Assembly (NCBI RefSeq): GCF_900101175.1
Contig: NZ_FNFQ01000001.1
Coordinates: 1 to 64,000 of the forward strand
DNA: 64,000 bases
From: Stenotrophomonas pavanii
GTDB taxonomy: Bacteria > Pseudomonadota > Gammaproteobacteria > Xanthomonadales > Xanthomonadaceae
Direction of reading: 5' to 3'
Shown here: positions 14,454-23,915 of the stretch, piece after piece
How the letters are laid out: the number at the start of each line of letters is the position of its first letter
Numbering within the stretch: position 1 is the stretch's first letter
Position numbers and translations under genes: made by a program
Notes under the pieces: model-generated
Seen by the model: the letters and a program-made list of their open reading frames with translations, nothing else
Told to the model about the DNA's origin: nothing
The model's database searches: none

Positions 14454-14476
14454 ATCCACGCATGGCGTGGATCTGC
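14454..14476 (-). repeat. SMAG (REP) element, GCAG variant
   Basis: On the minus strand GCAG (in place of GTAG) heads the palindrome ATCCACGC-CAT-GCGTGGAT. The same palindrome recurs at 14900, 15001 and 60840. Confidence 0.8.
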
Positions 14477-14536
14477 TGCACGCGTGCGTGGAATCCGTGC
14501 CATGCGCGGCGCTCACCAGAACGGTAGGCTGGGGCG

Positions 14537-14887
14537 ATGGATTACATCGTGACGGCTGCGCACCGCAGCGAATTTCCGGAACCGATCACCCTTAGCCGCG
14601 GCCAGGCACTGGTAGTGGGCGAACGCTATGAAGGCCCGGAGGGCTGGGACGACTGGTTCCTGTGCGAGGCCGAGGGGCAGCAACCCGGATTCGTGCCGGC
14701 GCCGGTGATCGGCCGCGATGCGCAGGGTGGCGCGTTTGCCACGCAGGATTACTGCGCGCGGGAGCTGGATGTGGATCCAGGGCAGGTGCTGCGGGGTCAA
14801 CACACGCTCAATGGCTGGGCATGGTGCGTGCCGGAGACCGGCGAACCGGGATGGGTGCCGCTGGAGAAGCTGCGCGCTGTGGAATGA
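14537..14887 (+). CDS. Small SH3-like domain protein
   Basis: The 116-residue protein has two SH3-like halves: LSRGQALVVGERYEGPEGWD, DWFLCEAEGQQPGFVPAPVI in the first, and WAWCVPETGEPGWVPLEKL in the second. There is no signal peptide. I recall similar short variant SH3 proteins in other proteobacteria, where they are cytoplasmic and uncharacterised. It stands alone between REP elements. Confidence 0.7.
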   Translation: MDYIVTAAHRSEFPEPITLSRGQALVVGERYEGPEGWDDWFLCEAEGQQPGFVPAPVIGRDAQGGAFATQDYCARELDVDPGQVLRGQHTLNGWAWCVPETGEPGWVPLEKLRAVE

Positions 14888-14899
14888 TCACGGTGGTTC

Positions 14900-15050
14900 A
14901 TCCACGCATGGCGTGGATCTACTGTGGCATCGGCGAATTCATGCCGGGCGCGTGCAACACCCTTCGGTGAATTCATGCCGGGCGCGTGCAACATCCTCCA
15001 GTAGATCCACGCCATGCGTGGATGCGGTGCCATGCAAGCATGGCACCTAC
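14900..15050. repeat. SMAG cluster with a tandem 34-bp repeat
   Basis: Three SMAG-type hairpins: minus at 14900-14922, plus at 15001-15023 and minus at 15026-15050; the last has a different stem (GTGCCATGC). Between the first two lie two copies of a unit reading GAATTCATGCCGGGCGCGTG, with period 34 (14931-14963 and 14965-14997). The unit is not a hairpin of the SMAG kind. Together they fill the gap between the SH3-like gene and serS, which converge. Confidence 0.8.
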
Positions 15051-15062
15051 CCGGTCAGGGAA

Positions 15063-16385
<1,323 letters not shown>

Positions 16386-16456
16386 TTATACGGATTTCTG
16401 CCGCCCGGTTCATTCCCGCCGTGGCAGAATCGAGCCATTCCGTACTGGTCCGGTCC

Positions 16457-17095
16457 ATGTCTGCACCCCGCTCGTCGTCCTCCAAGTCGTTCACTGTGCA
16501 TATCCCGCGCAACGCCCTGAAGATCGCCGGCATCGCCTTCGGCGTGGGCGTGCTGCTGTTCGTACTGGTGTGGTTGACCGGTCGCGACAAGGAGTTCTTC
16601 CGCGCCGACCCGGCCGCGCAGACCCCGCAGGAGACCGCGCAGGTCGAGCCGCTGCCCGAACCGCTGGCGGCGGCTGCCGGTTCCAGCGACATGCCCGATG
16701 CCAAGCCGGCCCCGGTCGAGGAAGACGCCCCGAAGCTGGTCGAAACCGCCCCGCCGCCGCCGGCGCCCATCGCTGAACCGGCCCCGGCCGCGCCGACCCC
16801 TGCGCCAGCCACCACCGGCAACAGCCAGCCGATGCCGATTGCCGGCCAGTCGCCGCCGCCGACCTACCCGGCAGCCGCCCTGCGCGCGGGCGAGACGGGC
16901 AGCGTGGTGGTACGCGTGGACGTGGATGCCACCGGCTATCCGAACAATGCCACCGTGATCCAGCGCAGCGGCTCACGCGAGCTCGACCGCGCCGCGACCG
17001 ATGCCGTGCGGCGCTGGCGCTTCACCCCGGCGCAGAGCAACGGCCAGCCCGTACCGGGCAGCATTGAAGTGCCGTTCGACTTCAAGACCCAGTAA
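16457..17095 (+). CDS. TonB C-terminal domain protein 1
   Basis: The 212-residue protein starts MSAPRSSSSKSFTVHIPRNA, has one membrane anchor (about 22-41, IAGIAFGVGVLLFVLVWLTG), a Pro/Ala-rich spacer (about 50-128) and a TonB C-terminal fold (PPPTYPAAALRAGETGSVVV to FDFKTQ). TonB-type proteins carry energy from the inner membrane to outer membrane receptors. No exbB or exbD genes adjoin it, so it may be an accessory TonB. I start at ATG 16457, since the longer frame overlaps the serS promoter region. A paralogue follows. Confidence 0.85.
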   Translation: MSAPRSSSSKSFTVHIPRNALKIAGIAFGVGVLLFVLVWLTGRDKEFFRADPAAQTPQETAQVEPLPEPLAAAAGSSDMPDAKPAPVEEDAPKLVETAPPPPAPIAEPAPAAPTPAPATTGNSQPMPIAGQSPPPTYPAAALRAGETGSVVVRVDVDATGYPNNATVIQRSGSRELDRAATDAVRRWRFTPAQSNGQPVPGSIEVPFDFKTQ

Positions 17096-17214
17096 CTGAA
17101 CGTTTCCCGGCAGGCAAACTGAACCCTGCCAGTGACGTTGACGCAACGCTGACACTTGTCGCCGCCGCCCCGCGCAACACTCTGCCCGTCGTCCATTGAC
17201 GGAAGGAGTTTGCG

Positions 17215-17787
17215 ATGACCGCCACCACCCACGAAGACCTTCACTCGCCGCAGCTGCAGCAGGAATCCGGCCCGCAGCACAGGTCCACGTCGCCCTGGAT
17301 GTGGATCGCGCTGATCGTGGCGATGTTTGCCGCCGCCCTGCTCTGGCTGCGTCACGCGAACCCGGAAGACGTGGCACCTGCACCGGTCGGCGAGCGCATG
17401 CTGCCCGCCCCCGAACAGGCGCCGGTGGCCGACACGCAGGCGCCCGCCGCCCGCCAGGCCGCGCCGGCCAGCGACCCGCGCCACCCCGCTCCTGCCGTGC
17501 GCAATCGCGAGGCACGTCCGCTGGCGGGCAACATCAAGCCGACCTATCCCGCCGCCGCACTGCGCAATGGCGTCCAGGGCAGCGTGATCGCCAGCCTGAA
17601 TGTCGATACCCGCGGCCAGGTCACCCGTGCAGCGATCGTTTCGCGCACCGGCGAGCGCAGCCGTGACCTGGATCGCGCGGTGTTGAGCGCCGTGCAGAAC
17701 TGGAAGTTCCAGCCGGCGATGCATGAGGGCCGTGCAGTGGCCAGTGTGGTGCGGGTCCCGGTGGATTTCCGTACCGAGCAGCGTTGA
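17215..17787 (+). CDS. TonB C-terminal domain protein 2 (paralogue of the preceding gene)
   Basis: The 190-residue protein has a cytoplasmic N-terminus, one membrane helix (about 28-46, WMWIALIVAMFAAALLWLR), a Pro/Ala spacer and a TonB domain (IKPTYPAAALRNGVQGSVIA to VPVDFRTEQR). GGAAGGAG precedes the start. The two neighbours share domain order and the PTYPAAALR motif but differ in anchor and spacer, so they arose by an old duplication. It lies 119 bases downstream, likely with its own start signals. Confidence 0.88.
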   Translation: MTATTHEDLHSPQLQQESGPQHRSTSPWMWIALIVAMFAAALLWLRHANPEDVAPAPVGERMLPAPEQAPVADTQAPAARQAAPASDPRHPAPAVRNREARPLAGNIKPTYPAAALRNGVQGSVIASLNVDTRGQVTRAAIVSRTGERSRDLDRAVLSAVQNWKFQPAMHEGRAVASVVRVPVDFRTEQR

Positions 17788-17814
17788 TCGCGGACGAGGG
17801 GTTCGTGATGTTTA

Positions 17815-17841
17815 GACGGAGGCTTCGGCCTCCGTCCTTTT
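17815..17841 (+). terminator. Terminator after the second TonB-domain gene
   Basis: GACGGAGGC-TTC-GGCCTCCGTC followed by CTTTTAT, 28 bases after the stop. Confidence 0.92.
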
Positions 17842-17853
17842 ATCTGGAGAGGC

Positions 17854-17953
17854 GTGCCAACCCAGGTTGGCACCTACCGGGCGATGTGAGCGTGCCAACC
17901 CAGGTTGGCACCTACCGGGCAATGCGATCCGCCGGGCATGGCCCGGCGCTCGC
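17854..17953 (-). repeat. Three SMAG elements in tandem
   Basis: Two identical minus-strand copies at 17854-17877 and 17892-17915 (GTAG then GTGCCAACC/GGTTGGCAC, period 38), then a degenerate copy without GTAG at 17929-17953 carrying the GCCGGGC stem seen at 12571. Confidence 0.85.
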
Positions 17954-17961
17954 GATGCCGC

Positions 17962-19269
17962 TCAGGCCAGGTTGAACCCGGCGCTGCGGGCCAGGCCGTC
18001 GAAGTCCGGGAAGGAGGTGGCGACGTTGGCGATGTCGTTGATGCGCACTTCGCCCTCACTGATCTGTCCAGCAATGGCAAACGCCATGGCGATGCGATGA
18101 TCACCGTGGCTTTCAATGGTGCCGCTGCCCAGGCGCACGCCGCCGTGCAGGGTGGCGCCGTCTTCGGTCTCGTCCACCTGCATGCCCAGCGCGCGCAGGC
18201 CAGTGGCCATCGCGGCAAGACGATCGGATTCCTTCACCCGCAGTTCGGCCGCGCCGCTGACCACGGTCTGGCCCTCGGCAGCGGCGGCGGCCACGAACAA
18301 CGCCGGGAACTCGTCGATCATGTCCGGCACCAGTGCTTCGGGAATACGCGCGCCCTTCAGGGGGGCGTAGCGCACCACCAGATCGGCCACCGGCTCACCG
18401 CCCTGCTCGGCCGGATTCTCTTCGGTGATGTCCGCCCCCATCAGGCGCAGCGCGTGCAGCAGGCCGGTGCGGCGCGGGTTCAGGCCGACCTGCTTCAGGC
18501 GCAGCTCGGAACCGGGAATGATGCTGGCGGCGACCAGGTAGAACGCGGCCGAGGAAAAATCGGCCGGCACCACGATGTCGGTGGCGCGCAGGCGCTGGCC
18601 GCCCCGCAGGCGGGCCTTGCCCGGCGAGAACTCGATGTCCACGCCGAACGCGGACAGCATGCGCTCGGTGTAGTCGCGGGTCGGGTGTGGTTCCACCACG
18701 CGGGTTTCGCCCTGCGCGTACAGGCCGGCCAGCAGCACGGCCGACTTGATCTGTGCGCTGGCCACCGGCGAGGCGAAGTCGATGCCGTGCAGCGTCTGGC
18801 CACCATGCACGTGCAGCGGCGGTGTGCCGTCGTCCTGGGTATCGATCCTTGCGCCCATCTGCGACAGCGGGCCAGTGACGCGACGCATCGGGCGGCCGGA
18901 CAGCGACTCGTCGCCGATCAGCGTGCAGTCGAACGCCTGCCCGGCCAGGAGGCCAGCCAGCAGCCGCATGCCGGTGCCGGCATTGCCGCAATCCAGCGGT
19001 GCATCCGGCGCCTTCAGGCCGTCGATGCCGACGCCATGCACGATGCGCTGCGACGGGCTGGGGGTTTCGATGCGCACCCCCAGCTGGCTGAAGATGCGCG
19101 CCGTCGCGCGGGTGTCCTCGCCTTCCAGGAAGCCCTCGATATGCGAAGTGCCATCGGCCAGTGCGGCGAACATCACCGAGCGGTGCGAGACCGACTTGTC
19201 GCCGGGAATGGTCAGGCTGCCCTGCAGCGGCTGGCCCTTGCGGGCGATCCAGTGTTGCGCGTTGCTCAT
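17962..19269 (-). CDS. aroA: 3-phosphoshikimate 1-carboxyvinyltransferase (EPSP synthase)
   Basis: The 435-residue enzyme joins shikimate 3-phosphate and PEP in the chorismate pathway. It has IPGDKSVSHRS near residue 22, DCGNAGTGMRLLAGLL, SLSGRPMRRV, RVKESDRLAAMATGL and GDHRIAMAFAIAG. GRPMRRV and the LEGEDTRAT region resemble class II (CP4-like) EPSP synthases more than the E. coli class I type. I start at ATG 19269 (MSNAQHWIARKG); the frame further up runs towards the pheA stop. It is third in serC-pheA-aroA, 76 bases after pheA. Confidence 0.96.
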   Translation of the reverse strand: MSNAQHWIARKGQPLQGSLTIPGDKSVSHRSVMFAALADGTSHIEGFLEGEDTRATARIFSQLGVRIETPSPSQRIVHGVGIDGLKAPDAPLDCGNAGTGMRLLAGLLAGQAFDCTLIGDESLSGRPMRRVTGPLSQMGARIDTQDDGTPPLHVHGGQTLHGIDFASPVASAQIKSAVLLAGLYAQGETRVVEPHPTRDYTERMLSAFGVDIEFSPGKARLRGGQRLRATDIVVPADFSSAAFYLVAASIIPGSELRLKQVGLNPRRTGLLHALRLMGADITEENPAEQGGEPVADLVVRYAPLKGARIPEALVPDMIDEFPALFVAAAAAEGQTVVSGAAELRVKESDRLAAMATGLRALGMQVDETEDGATLHGGVRLGSGTIESHGDHRIAMAFAIAGQISEGEVRINDIANVATSFPDFDGLARSAGFNLA

Positions 19270-19345
19270 CGTTCGATCATTCCGTAAACGCCGGCAACGC
19301 CGGCGATGCATCAGGGAGCGGCGGCCAGGACCACCGCAGCAGCAC

Positions 19346-20545
19346 TCAGGGCACGGCCACCGGATAGGAGCCCAGCACCTTGATCTGTGCCGAGTGCGCT
19401 TCCAGTTCGGCCAGTGCCGCCTGCATCGGCGCGTCATCGATATGGCCGGCCAGGTCGATGAAGAAGCCGTACTCCCACTTGCCGTGGTGCGACGGCCGTG
19501 ACTCGATGCGGTTCATGCTGATGCCATGGCGGGCGAACGGGCTGAGCACGTCGAACAGCGCACCGGGCTTGTCATGGATGAACACCAGCACGGACGTACG
19601 GTCGTGGCCGGAGGTCGGGAAGATGTTGCGGCCCACCACCAGGAAGCGGGTGGTGTTGTCGGCATCGTTCTGGATCGGCTTGGTGACCACCTTCTTCAGG
19701 CCGTACACGTGGCCGGCGCTCTCGCCGCCGATGGCCGCCGCGTCGTCGGCGTTGCGCGCGCGACGCGCACCCTCGGCGTTGCTCGACACCGGGATCTTCT
19801 CGGCCTTCGGCAGGTTGGCGCGCAGCCAGGCCGAGGTCTGCATGAACGACTGCGGATGTGCGTAGATGCGCTCGATGTCCTCGATGCGGCCGCTGCGCGA
19901 CATCAGGAACTGCTGCACGCGCAGTTCCACTTCGCCACAGATCTTCAGGTTGGAGGTCAGGAACATGTCCAGGGTGATCTGGATGGTGCCCTGCCCGGAA
20001 TTTTCCACCGGCACCACGCCGAAATCGGCGTTGCCCGCTTCCACTTCCTGGAACACCTCTTCGATGCTGGCCATCGGCAGGCCCAGCGCCGAGCGGCCGA
20101 AGTGCTTGAGCACGGCCTGCTGGCTGAAGGTGCCTTCCGGGCCGAGGTAGCCGATCTTCAGCGGCTCCTGCTGGGCCAGGCAGGCCGACATGATCTCGCG
20201 ATAGACATGCACCAGCAGCTCGTCGCTGAGCGGGCCTTCATTGCGGTCCACCACCATGCGCAGCACCTGCGCTTCGCGCTCGGGGCGGTAGTAGTCGACA
20301 GCGGCAGCCAGCTTGCCCTTGGCCTTGCCGACCTGGTGGGCGAAGCGCGCGCGCTCGGCGATCAGGCTCTGGATGTCACGGTCGATCTGGTCGATCTTCG
20401 AGCGCACATCGGCCAGCGCCAGCGGCGCCAGGGTCGGCGCCGGGTTCGAGGCGGCCTTGGCCTTGCCCTTCGCCTTGGTGGGCGCGCTGTCCTTGGCCGG
20501 TTCGGCCTTCTTCGGCGCCTTCTTGCTCGATTTGCTGCTTGCCAT
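19346..20545 (-). CDS. pheA: Bifunctional chorismate mutase / prephenate dehydratase
   Basis: The 399-residue protein has a Lys/Ala/Pro-rich N-terminal tail (about 1-42), an AroQ chorismate mutase domain (about 43-125, LADVRSKIDQIDRDIQSLIA), a prephenate dehydratase domain (IGYLGPEGTFSQQA to VVTKPIQNDADNTTRFLVVG) and a C-terminal ACT domain (SVLVFIHDKPGALFDVLSPF, ISMNRIESRPSHHGKWEYGF). It makes phenylpyruvate from chorismate, and the ESRP motif binds phenylalanine for feedback inhibition. The tail is long for the family and probably disordered. AAGGAA precedes ATG 20545. It lies between serC and aroA, 51 bases after serC. Confidence 0.97.
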   Translation of the reverse strand: MASSKSSKKAPKKAEPAKDSAPTKAKGKAKAASNPAPTLAPLALADVRSKIDQIDRDIQSLIAERARFAHQVGKAKGKLAAAVDYYRPEREAQVLRMVVDRNEGPLSDELLVHVYREIMSACLAQQEPLKIGYLGPEGTFSQQAVLKHFGRSALGLPMASIEEVFQEVEAGNADFGVVPVENSGQGTIQITLDMFLTSNLKICGEVELRVQQFLMSRSGRIEDIERIYAHPQSFMQTSAWLRANLPKAEKIPVSSNAEGARRARNADDAAAIGGESAGHVYGLKKVVTKPIQNDADNTTRFLVVGRNIFPTSGHDRTSVLVFIHDKPGALFDVLSPFARHGISMNRIESRPSHHGKWEYGFFIDLAGHIDDAPMQAALAELEAHSAQIKVLGSYPVAVP

Positions 20546-20596
20546 CGGAATTCCTTGTTGCGGGGCACGCACCCGACGGTGCGCGCCGTTCATTGC

Positions 20597-21682
20597 TCAA
20601 CCGTGACGCTGCTGGAAATCGGCCATGAAGGCGACCAGCGCCTCGGCCCCGGCCAGCGGCATGGCGTTGTACAGCGAGGCACGGATGCCCCCGACCACCT
20701 TGTGCCCCTTCAGCGCCAGCAGGCCGGCGGCCTTGGCTTCGGCGACGAAACGGGCATCCAGTTCGGCATCGGGCAGGAAGAACGGGATGTTCATCCGCGA
20801 GCGTGCCGCATGCGCGACCTCGTTGCGGTAGAAGCCGCCAGAGCCGTCGATGGCGCCGTACACCAGTGCCGCCTTGGCGGCATTGCGCCTGGCGAATTCG
20901 GCCACGCCGCCTTCGGCCAGCATCCACTTGAACACCAGGCCGGCCAGGTACCAGTTCCAGGTCGGCGGGGTGTTGAGCATCGAATCGCGGGCGACGTGCG
21001 AGCGGTAATCGAAGATGTCCGCGCGCGGCTGGCCAGTGCGCTCGAGCAGATCGCGGCGGACGATCATCACTGCGATGCCGACCGGGCCCAGGTTCTTCTG
21101 CGCGCCGGCATAGATCACACCGTAGCGGCGTACATCCAGCGGCTCGCTGGCGATGGACGAGCTGAAGTCCGCCACCAGCGGCACATCGCCGGTATCCGGC
21201 ACATCACGGAACTCGACGCCGTGGATGGTCTCGTTGGCGGTGATGTGCACATAGGCGGCGTCGGGCGAGAGCTGCCAGTCGGCGCGGGGCGGCAGCGCGC
21301 GGTAGCCGTCGGGCTCGCTGCTGGCGGCAATGTTGACGTCGACGTAGACGCCGGCCTGCTTGACCGCAGTCTTTCCCCAATGGCCACTGACCACGTAGTC
21401 GGCGCGCTGGCCGGGGCGGGCGAAGTTGAGCGGGATCAGCGCCTGCTGGGTGGTGGCACCACCGGACAGGAACAGCACCGCATAGTCGTCGGGGATATCG
21501 AGCAGGCGGCGCAGGTCGGCCTCGGCCTCGGCAGCCACGGACATGAATTCCGCGCCGCGATGGCTCATTTCCACGATCGAGGCACCACTACCGTGCCAGT
21601 CCAGCATTTCCGCCTGCGCCTGGCGCAGGACCGATTCCGGCAAGGTTGCAGGGCCGGCACTGAAGTTGAACGCGCGCGTCAT
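20597..21682 (-). CDS. serC: Phosphoserine aminotransferase
   Basis: The 361-residue PLP enzyme begins [20 protein letters not shown] and carries [17 protein letters not shown], the lysine motif [20 protein letters not shown] and MSHRGAEF. It converts phosphohydroxypyruvate to phosphoserine and also acts in vitamin B6 synthesis. Length matches the family. It is the first gene of serC-pheA-aroA; the frame extends upstream to 21775 but the conserved N-terminus fixes the start at 21682. Confidence 0.97.
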   Translation of the reverse strand: MTRAFNFSAGPATLPESVLRQAQAEMLDWHGSGASIVEMSHRGAEFMSVAAEAEADLRRLLDIPDDYAVLFLSGGATTQQALIPLNFARPGQRADYVVSGHWGKTAVKQAGVYVDVNIAASSEPDGYRALPPRADWQLSPDAAYVHITANETIHGVEFRDVPDTGDVPLVADFSSSIASEPLDVRRYGVIYAGAQKNLGPVGIAVMIVRRDLLERTGQPRADIFDYRSHVARDSMLNTPPTWNWYLAGLVFKWMLAEGGVAEFARRNAAKAALVYGAIDGSGGFYRNEVAHAARSRMNIPFFLPDAELDARFVAEAKAAGLLALKGHKVVGGIRASLYNAMPLAGAEALVAFMADFQQRHG

Positions 21683-21795
21683 GTCACACCTGTGGGGCAA
21701 GACCCCTAGTATGCCGCAGTGCACCAGCCTTGCGGCCTTGTGTGGCAAGGGAAATTTGGTTTCATTGGAATCCATCGGCCGCCAGCATGGCGCCG

Positions 21796-21876
21796 GTAGG
21801 CGCCGACCCTGGTCGGCGTACGCCGTCAGGCGTCATGGCCTCCTGGAGAGCGTGCCGACCAAGGTCGGCACCCACC
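21796..21876. repeat. SMAG pair upstream of serC
   Basis: A plus copy at 21796-21818 (GTAG, GCGCCGACC/GGTCGGCG) and a minus-type copy at 21852-21876 (GTGCCGACC/GGTCGGCAC, with GGTGGG in place of GTAG). They face each other across about 33 bases. Confidence 0.75.
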
Positions 21877-21899
21877 AGAGCTGACCCTCCGGGTTCAGG

Positions 21900-22706
21900 T
21901 CAGCGCGCGCCGAACCAGAGCAGCAGGCTGAGCAGTGCGGCCAGCAGCAGTGCACTGACCAGCAGCCACGGCCAGCGCCGGACCTTGCGAGGCGCAGCCG
22001 GCATCACTGGCACCTGCTCGGCCTCGTGGCTGGCGTCGTCCTCGACCGGCTGCGACCGCCGGCGCGGGTCGTGCGGCACTTCCAGCACGAAACGGTGCTG
22101 GCCATCGAATACCACCTGGTCGCCGGCCTGCAGCCAGCAATGGCGCACGGCCACGCCATTGACGCGGGTGCCGTCGGCACTGCCGAGGTCGCGCAGCAGT
22201 ACGCGCTCGCCGTGCACTTCCACCCGTGCATGCTGTTCGGCAAAAGCCGGATCGTCGATGGCGATGTCGGCGTCGTTGCCGCGGCCGATCAGGCGGGCCC
22301 GCGACAGGGTGAAACTGCGGCCATGGTGGAGTCCACCGACGCCGCGCAGCAGCCGCTGCTGCTCGTCGCTGCCGTCATCGTTGTTCGGCGCAGGCGCCTG
22401 CAGCAGGCTCTCGACCTCGCCCTGCAGGACCATCTCCACACCATCCACGTATACCGCATCGCCTGCACGCAACAGCGCCATCCGGCGCACCGGCCGACCG
22501 TTCACGTGGATGCCGCGGATACCGTTGCCGACCTGCAGCCAGAGGCCGCGATCGTCCATGCAGAACTGCGCCAGCAACAGCGCGCCGTGACCGGCATCGC
22601 CCAGCCGCACGCTGCCGTTGGCCTGGCGCACGATGCGCTGCACCCCGGGCCGCAGCGGCTGGTCGGGCTGTTGTTGTTGACTGAAGTGAACAAGCAGGTT
22701 CTGCAC
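21900..22706 (-). CDS. Tail-anchored FHA-domain protein
   Basis: From GTG 22706 this encodes 268 residues with two FHA-like units. The N-terminal one (IVRQANGSVRLGDAGHGALL to HVNGRPVRRMALLRAGDAVY) is divergent. The C-terminal one is typical (LIGRGNDADIAIDDPAFAEQ, HARVEV, DLGSADGTRVNG). The C-terminus is a membrane helix (WPWLLVSALLLAALLSLLLW). FHA domains bind phosphothreonine, so it may report on a Ser/Thr kinase; none is nearby. The start is the first with conserved sequence, but a GTG with no strong ribosome site leaves doubt. Confidence 0.75.
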   Translation of the reverse strand: MQNLLVHFSQQQQPDQPLRPGVQRIVRQANGSVRLGDAGHGALLLAQFCMDDRGLWLQVGNGIRGIHVNGRPVRRMALLRAGDAVYVDGVEMVLQGEVESLLQAPAPNNDDGSDEQQRLLRGVGGLHHGRSFTLSRARLIGRGNDADIAIDDPAFAEQHARVEVHGERVLLRDLGSADGTRVNGVAVRHCWLQAGDQVVFDGQHRFVLEVPHDPRRRSQPVEDDASHEAEQVPVMPAAPRKVRRWPWLLVSALLLAALLSLLLWFGAR

Positions 22707-22831
22707 GCGGCGCAGCCTAGCAGGTTGGCCGCCAACGAAGAAGAACCTGCGATGAGTGCTTGGCGCGGACGCCCCCGATGCGCACAATGCTCGCCCTCTC
22801 TGATCATCCCCGCCCAGCGCCAGGAGCCTGC

Positions 22832-23107
22832 ATGTCCACCATCGATGTCCGCCACGCCCACGCCCTGCCCGACGCACAGGCGCGCGCCGCGATCGAACAG
22901 GTCGCCGCCAAACTGTCCGAGCGCTTCGGCCTGAAGTCGTCCTGGACCGCCGATGTGCTGAACTTCTCCGGCAGCGGCGTGGACGGCGCGATCGAACTGC
23001 AGCCGGGCGCTGTGCGCGTGACCGCCAAGCTGGGCTTCCTGCTGTCGGCAATGAAGGGCATGGTCGAAGGCGAGATCCAGCGCGTGCTGAAGGAAAAGCT
23101 GGGCTGA
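22832..23107 (+). CDS. Polyhydroxyalkanoic acid system family protein
   Basis: The 91-residue protein has the family pattern: HAHALPDAQARAAIEQVAAK, SERFGLKSSWTADVLNFSGS and DGAIELQPGAVRVTAKLGFL. CAGGAG precedes ATG 22832. Such proteins sit near PHA granule genes in gammaproteobacteria, with uncertain function. A phasin-like gene follows at 23188; no PHA synthase is in the window. Confidence 0.88.
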   Translation: MSTIDVRHAHALPDAQARAAIEQVAAKLSERFGLKSSWTADVLNFSGSGVDGAIELQPGAVRVTAKLGFLLSAMKGMVEGEIQRVLKEKLG

Positions 23108-23187
23108 ATCCTGGCGGCGGCCATCACGGCCGTGCAACGCCACCGCGCGCTACTCTCGGGGCAGGCCCAACTCCCACGGGAAGTGCG

Positions 23188-23679
23188 ATGAACCACTACG
23201 AGAACGACGACCGCCGCAACGACGACGCCTCTTTCGGTGACCAGGCCGAGCGCTTCTCGCGCAAGCTCAGCGACTCGGCGCAGCAGGTCTGGCTGGCCGG
23301 GCTGGGCGCCCTCGGCCGCGCCCAGGCCGAAGGCAGCCGCTTCTTTGATGGCCTGGTGAAGGAAGGCGAAGCCTGGGAAGCCCGCCGCCGTGAACGCAGC
23401 AGCGAACAGGGCCCTGGCTGGCGCGACAACGTGGAATCGTCCCTGGATGAAGCCCGCGAGAAGGCCTCGGGCACCTGGAACAAGGTCGAGAAGGCCTTCG
23501 ATGACCAGGTGCAGGGCGTGCTCAAGCGGCTGCATGTGCCCACGGCCGACGAAGTCACCGCGCTGGAAGCCCGCATCGATGCCCTGCACGCGCGCCTGGC
23601 CAGGCTGGAAAACCGGGCAGCGTCGGGTACCGACGCCCCTGCACCGGGCAGCCATCAGTCGCCGGACAGCATTCCCTGA
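23188..23679 (+). CDS. Phasin-family (PhaF-like) granule protein
   Basis: The 163-residue helical protein has the phasin segment SRKLSDSAQQVWLAGLGALG, RAQAEGSRFFDGLVKEGEAW and a C-terminal heptad region (EVTALEARIDALHARLARLE) fit for coiled-coil assembly. Phasins coat polyhydroxyalkanoate granules. GGAAGTG gives a modest ribosome site before ATG 23188. It is shorter than Pseudomonas PhaF, without the histone-like Lys-rich repeats. Confidence 0.85.
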   Translation: MNHYENDDRRNDDASFGDQAERFSRKLSDSAQQVWLAGLGALGRAQAEGSRFFDGLVKEGEAWEARRRERSSEQGPGWRDNVESSLDEAREKASGTWNKVEKAFDDQVQGVLKRLHVPTADEVTALEARIDALHARLARLENRAASGTDAPAPGSHQSPDSIP

Positions 23680-23725
23680 GCGCAATTGTTGCAATGCAAT
23701 AAATTTTGATTGACAATCGCGAGCA

Positions 23726-23791
23726 ACCCGCCAATCGCTTCGGCTGCCGTTTGTTCCCTCCCCTCACGGCTTCAGGATTGGCGGGTTTTTC
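23726..23791 (+). terminator. Long-loop hairpin with T tract, terminator or small RNA end
   Basis: AACCCGCCAATC at 23726-23737 pairs with GATTGGCGGGTT at 23777-23788, a perfect 12-bp stem, followed by TTT. The loop is 39 bases, far more than a simple terminator needs. It lies 47 bases past the phasin stop, with TTGACA at 23711-23716 just upstream. Confidence 0.65.
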
Positions 23792-23915
23792 GTGCCCGCC
23801 GTATACAGTTCTGCGTGCTCCATCACGCTTCCTGTCAGGAACATCCTGACCCAGCCGGGCACTGCGGCCTTTACACTGTCGTTCTCCGCTTTCGCCCCTT
23901 CCGCCCTACTCCTGC

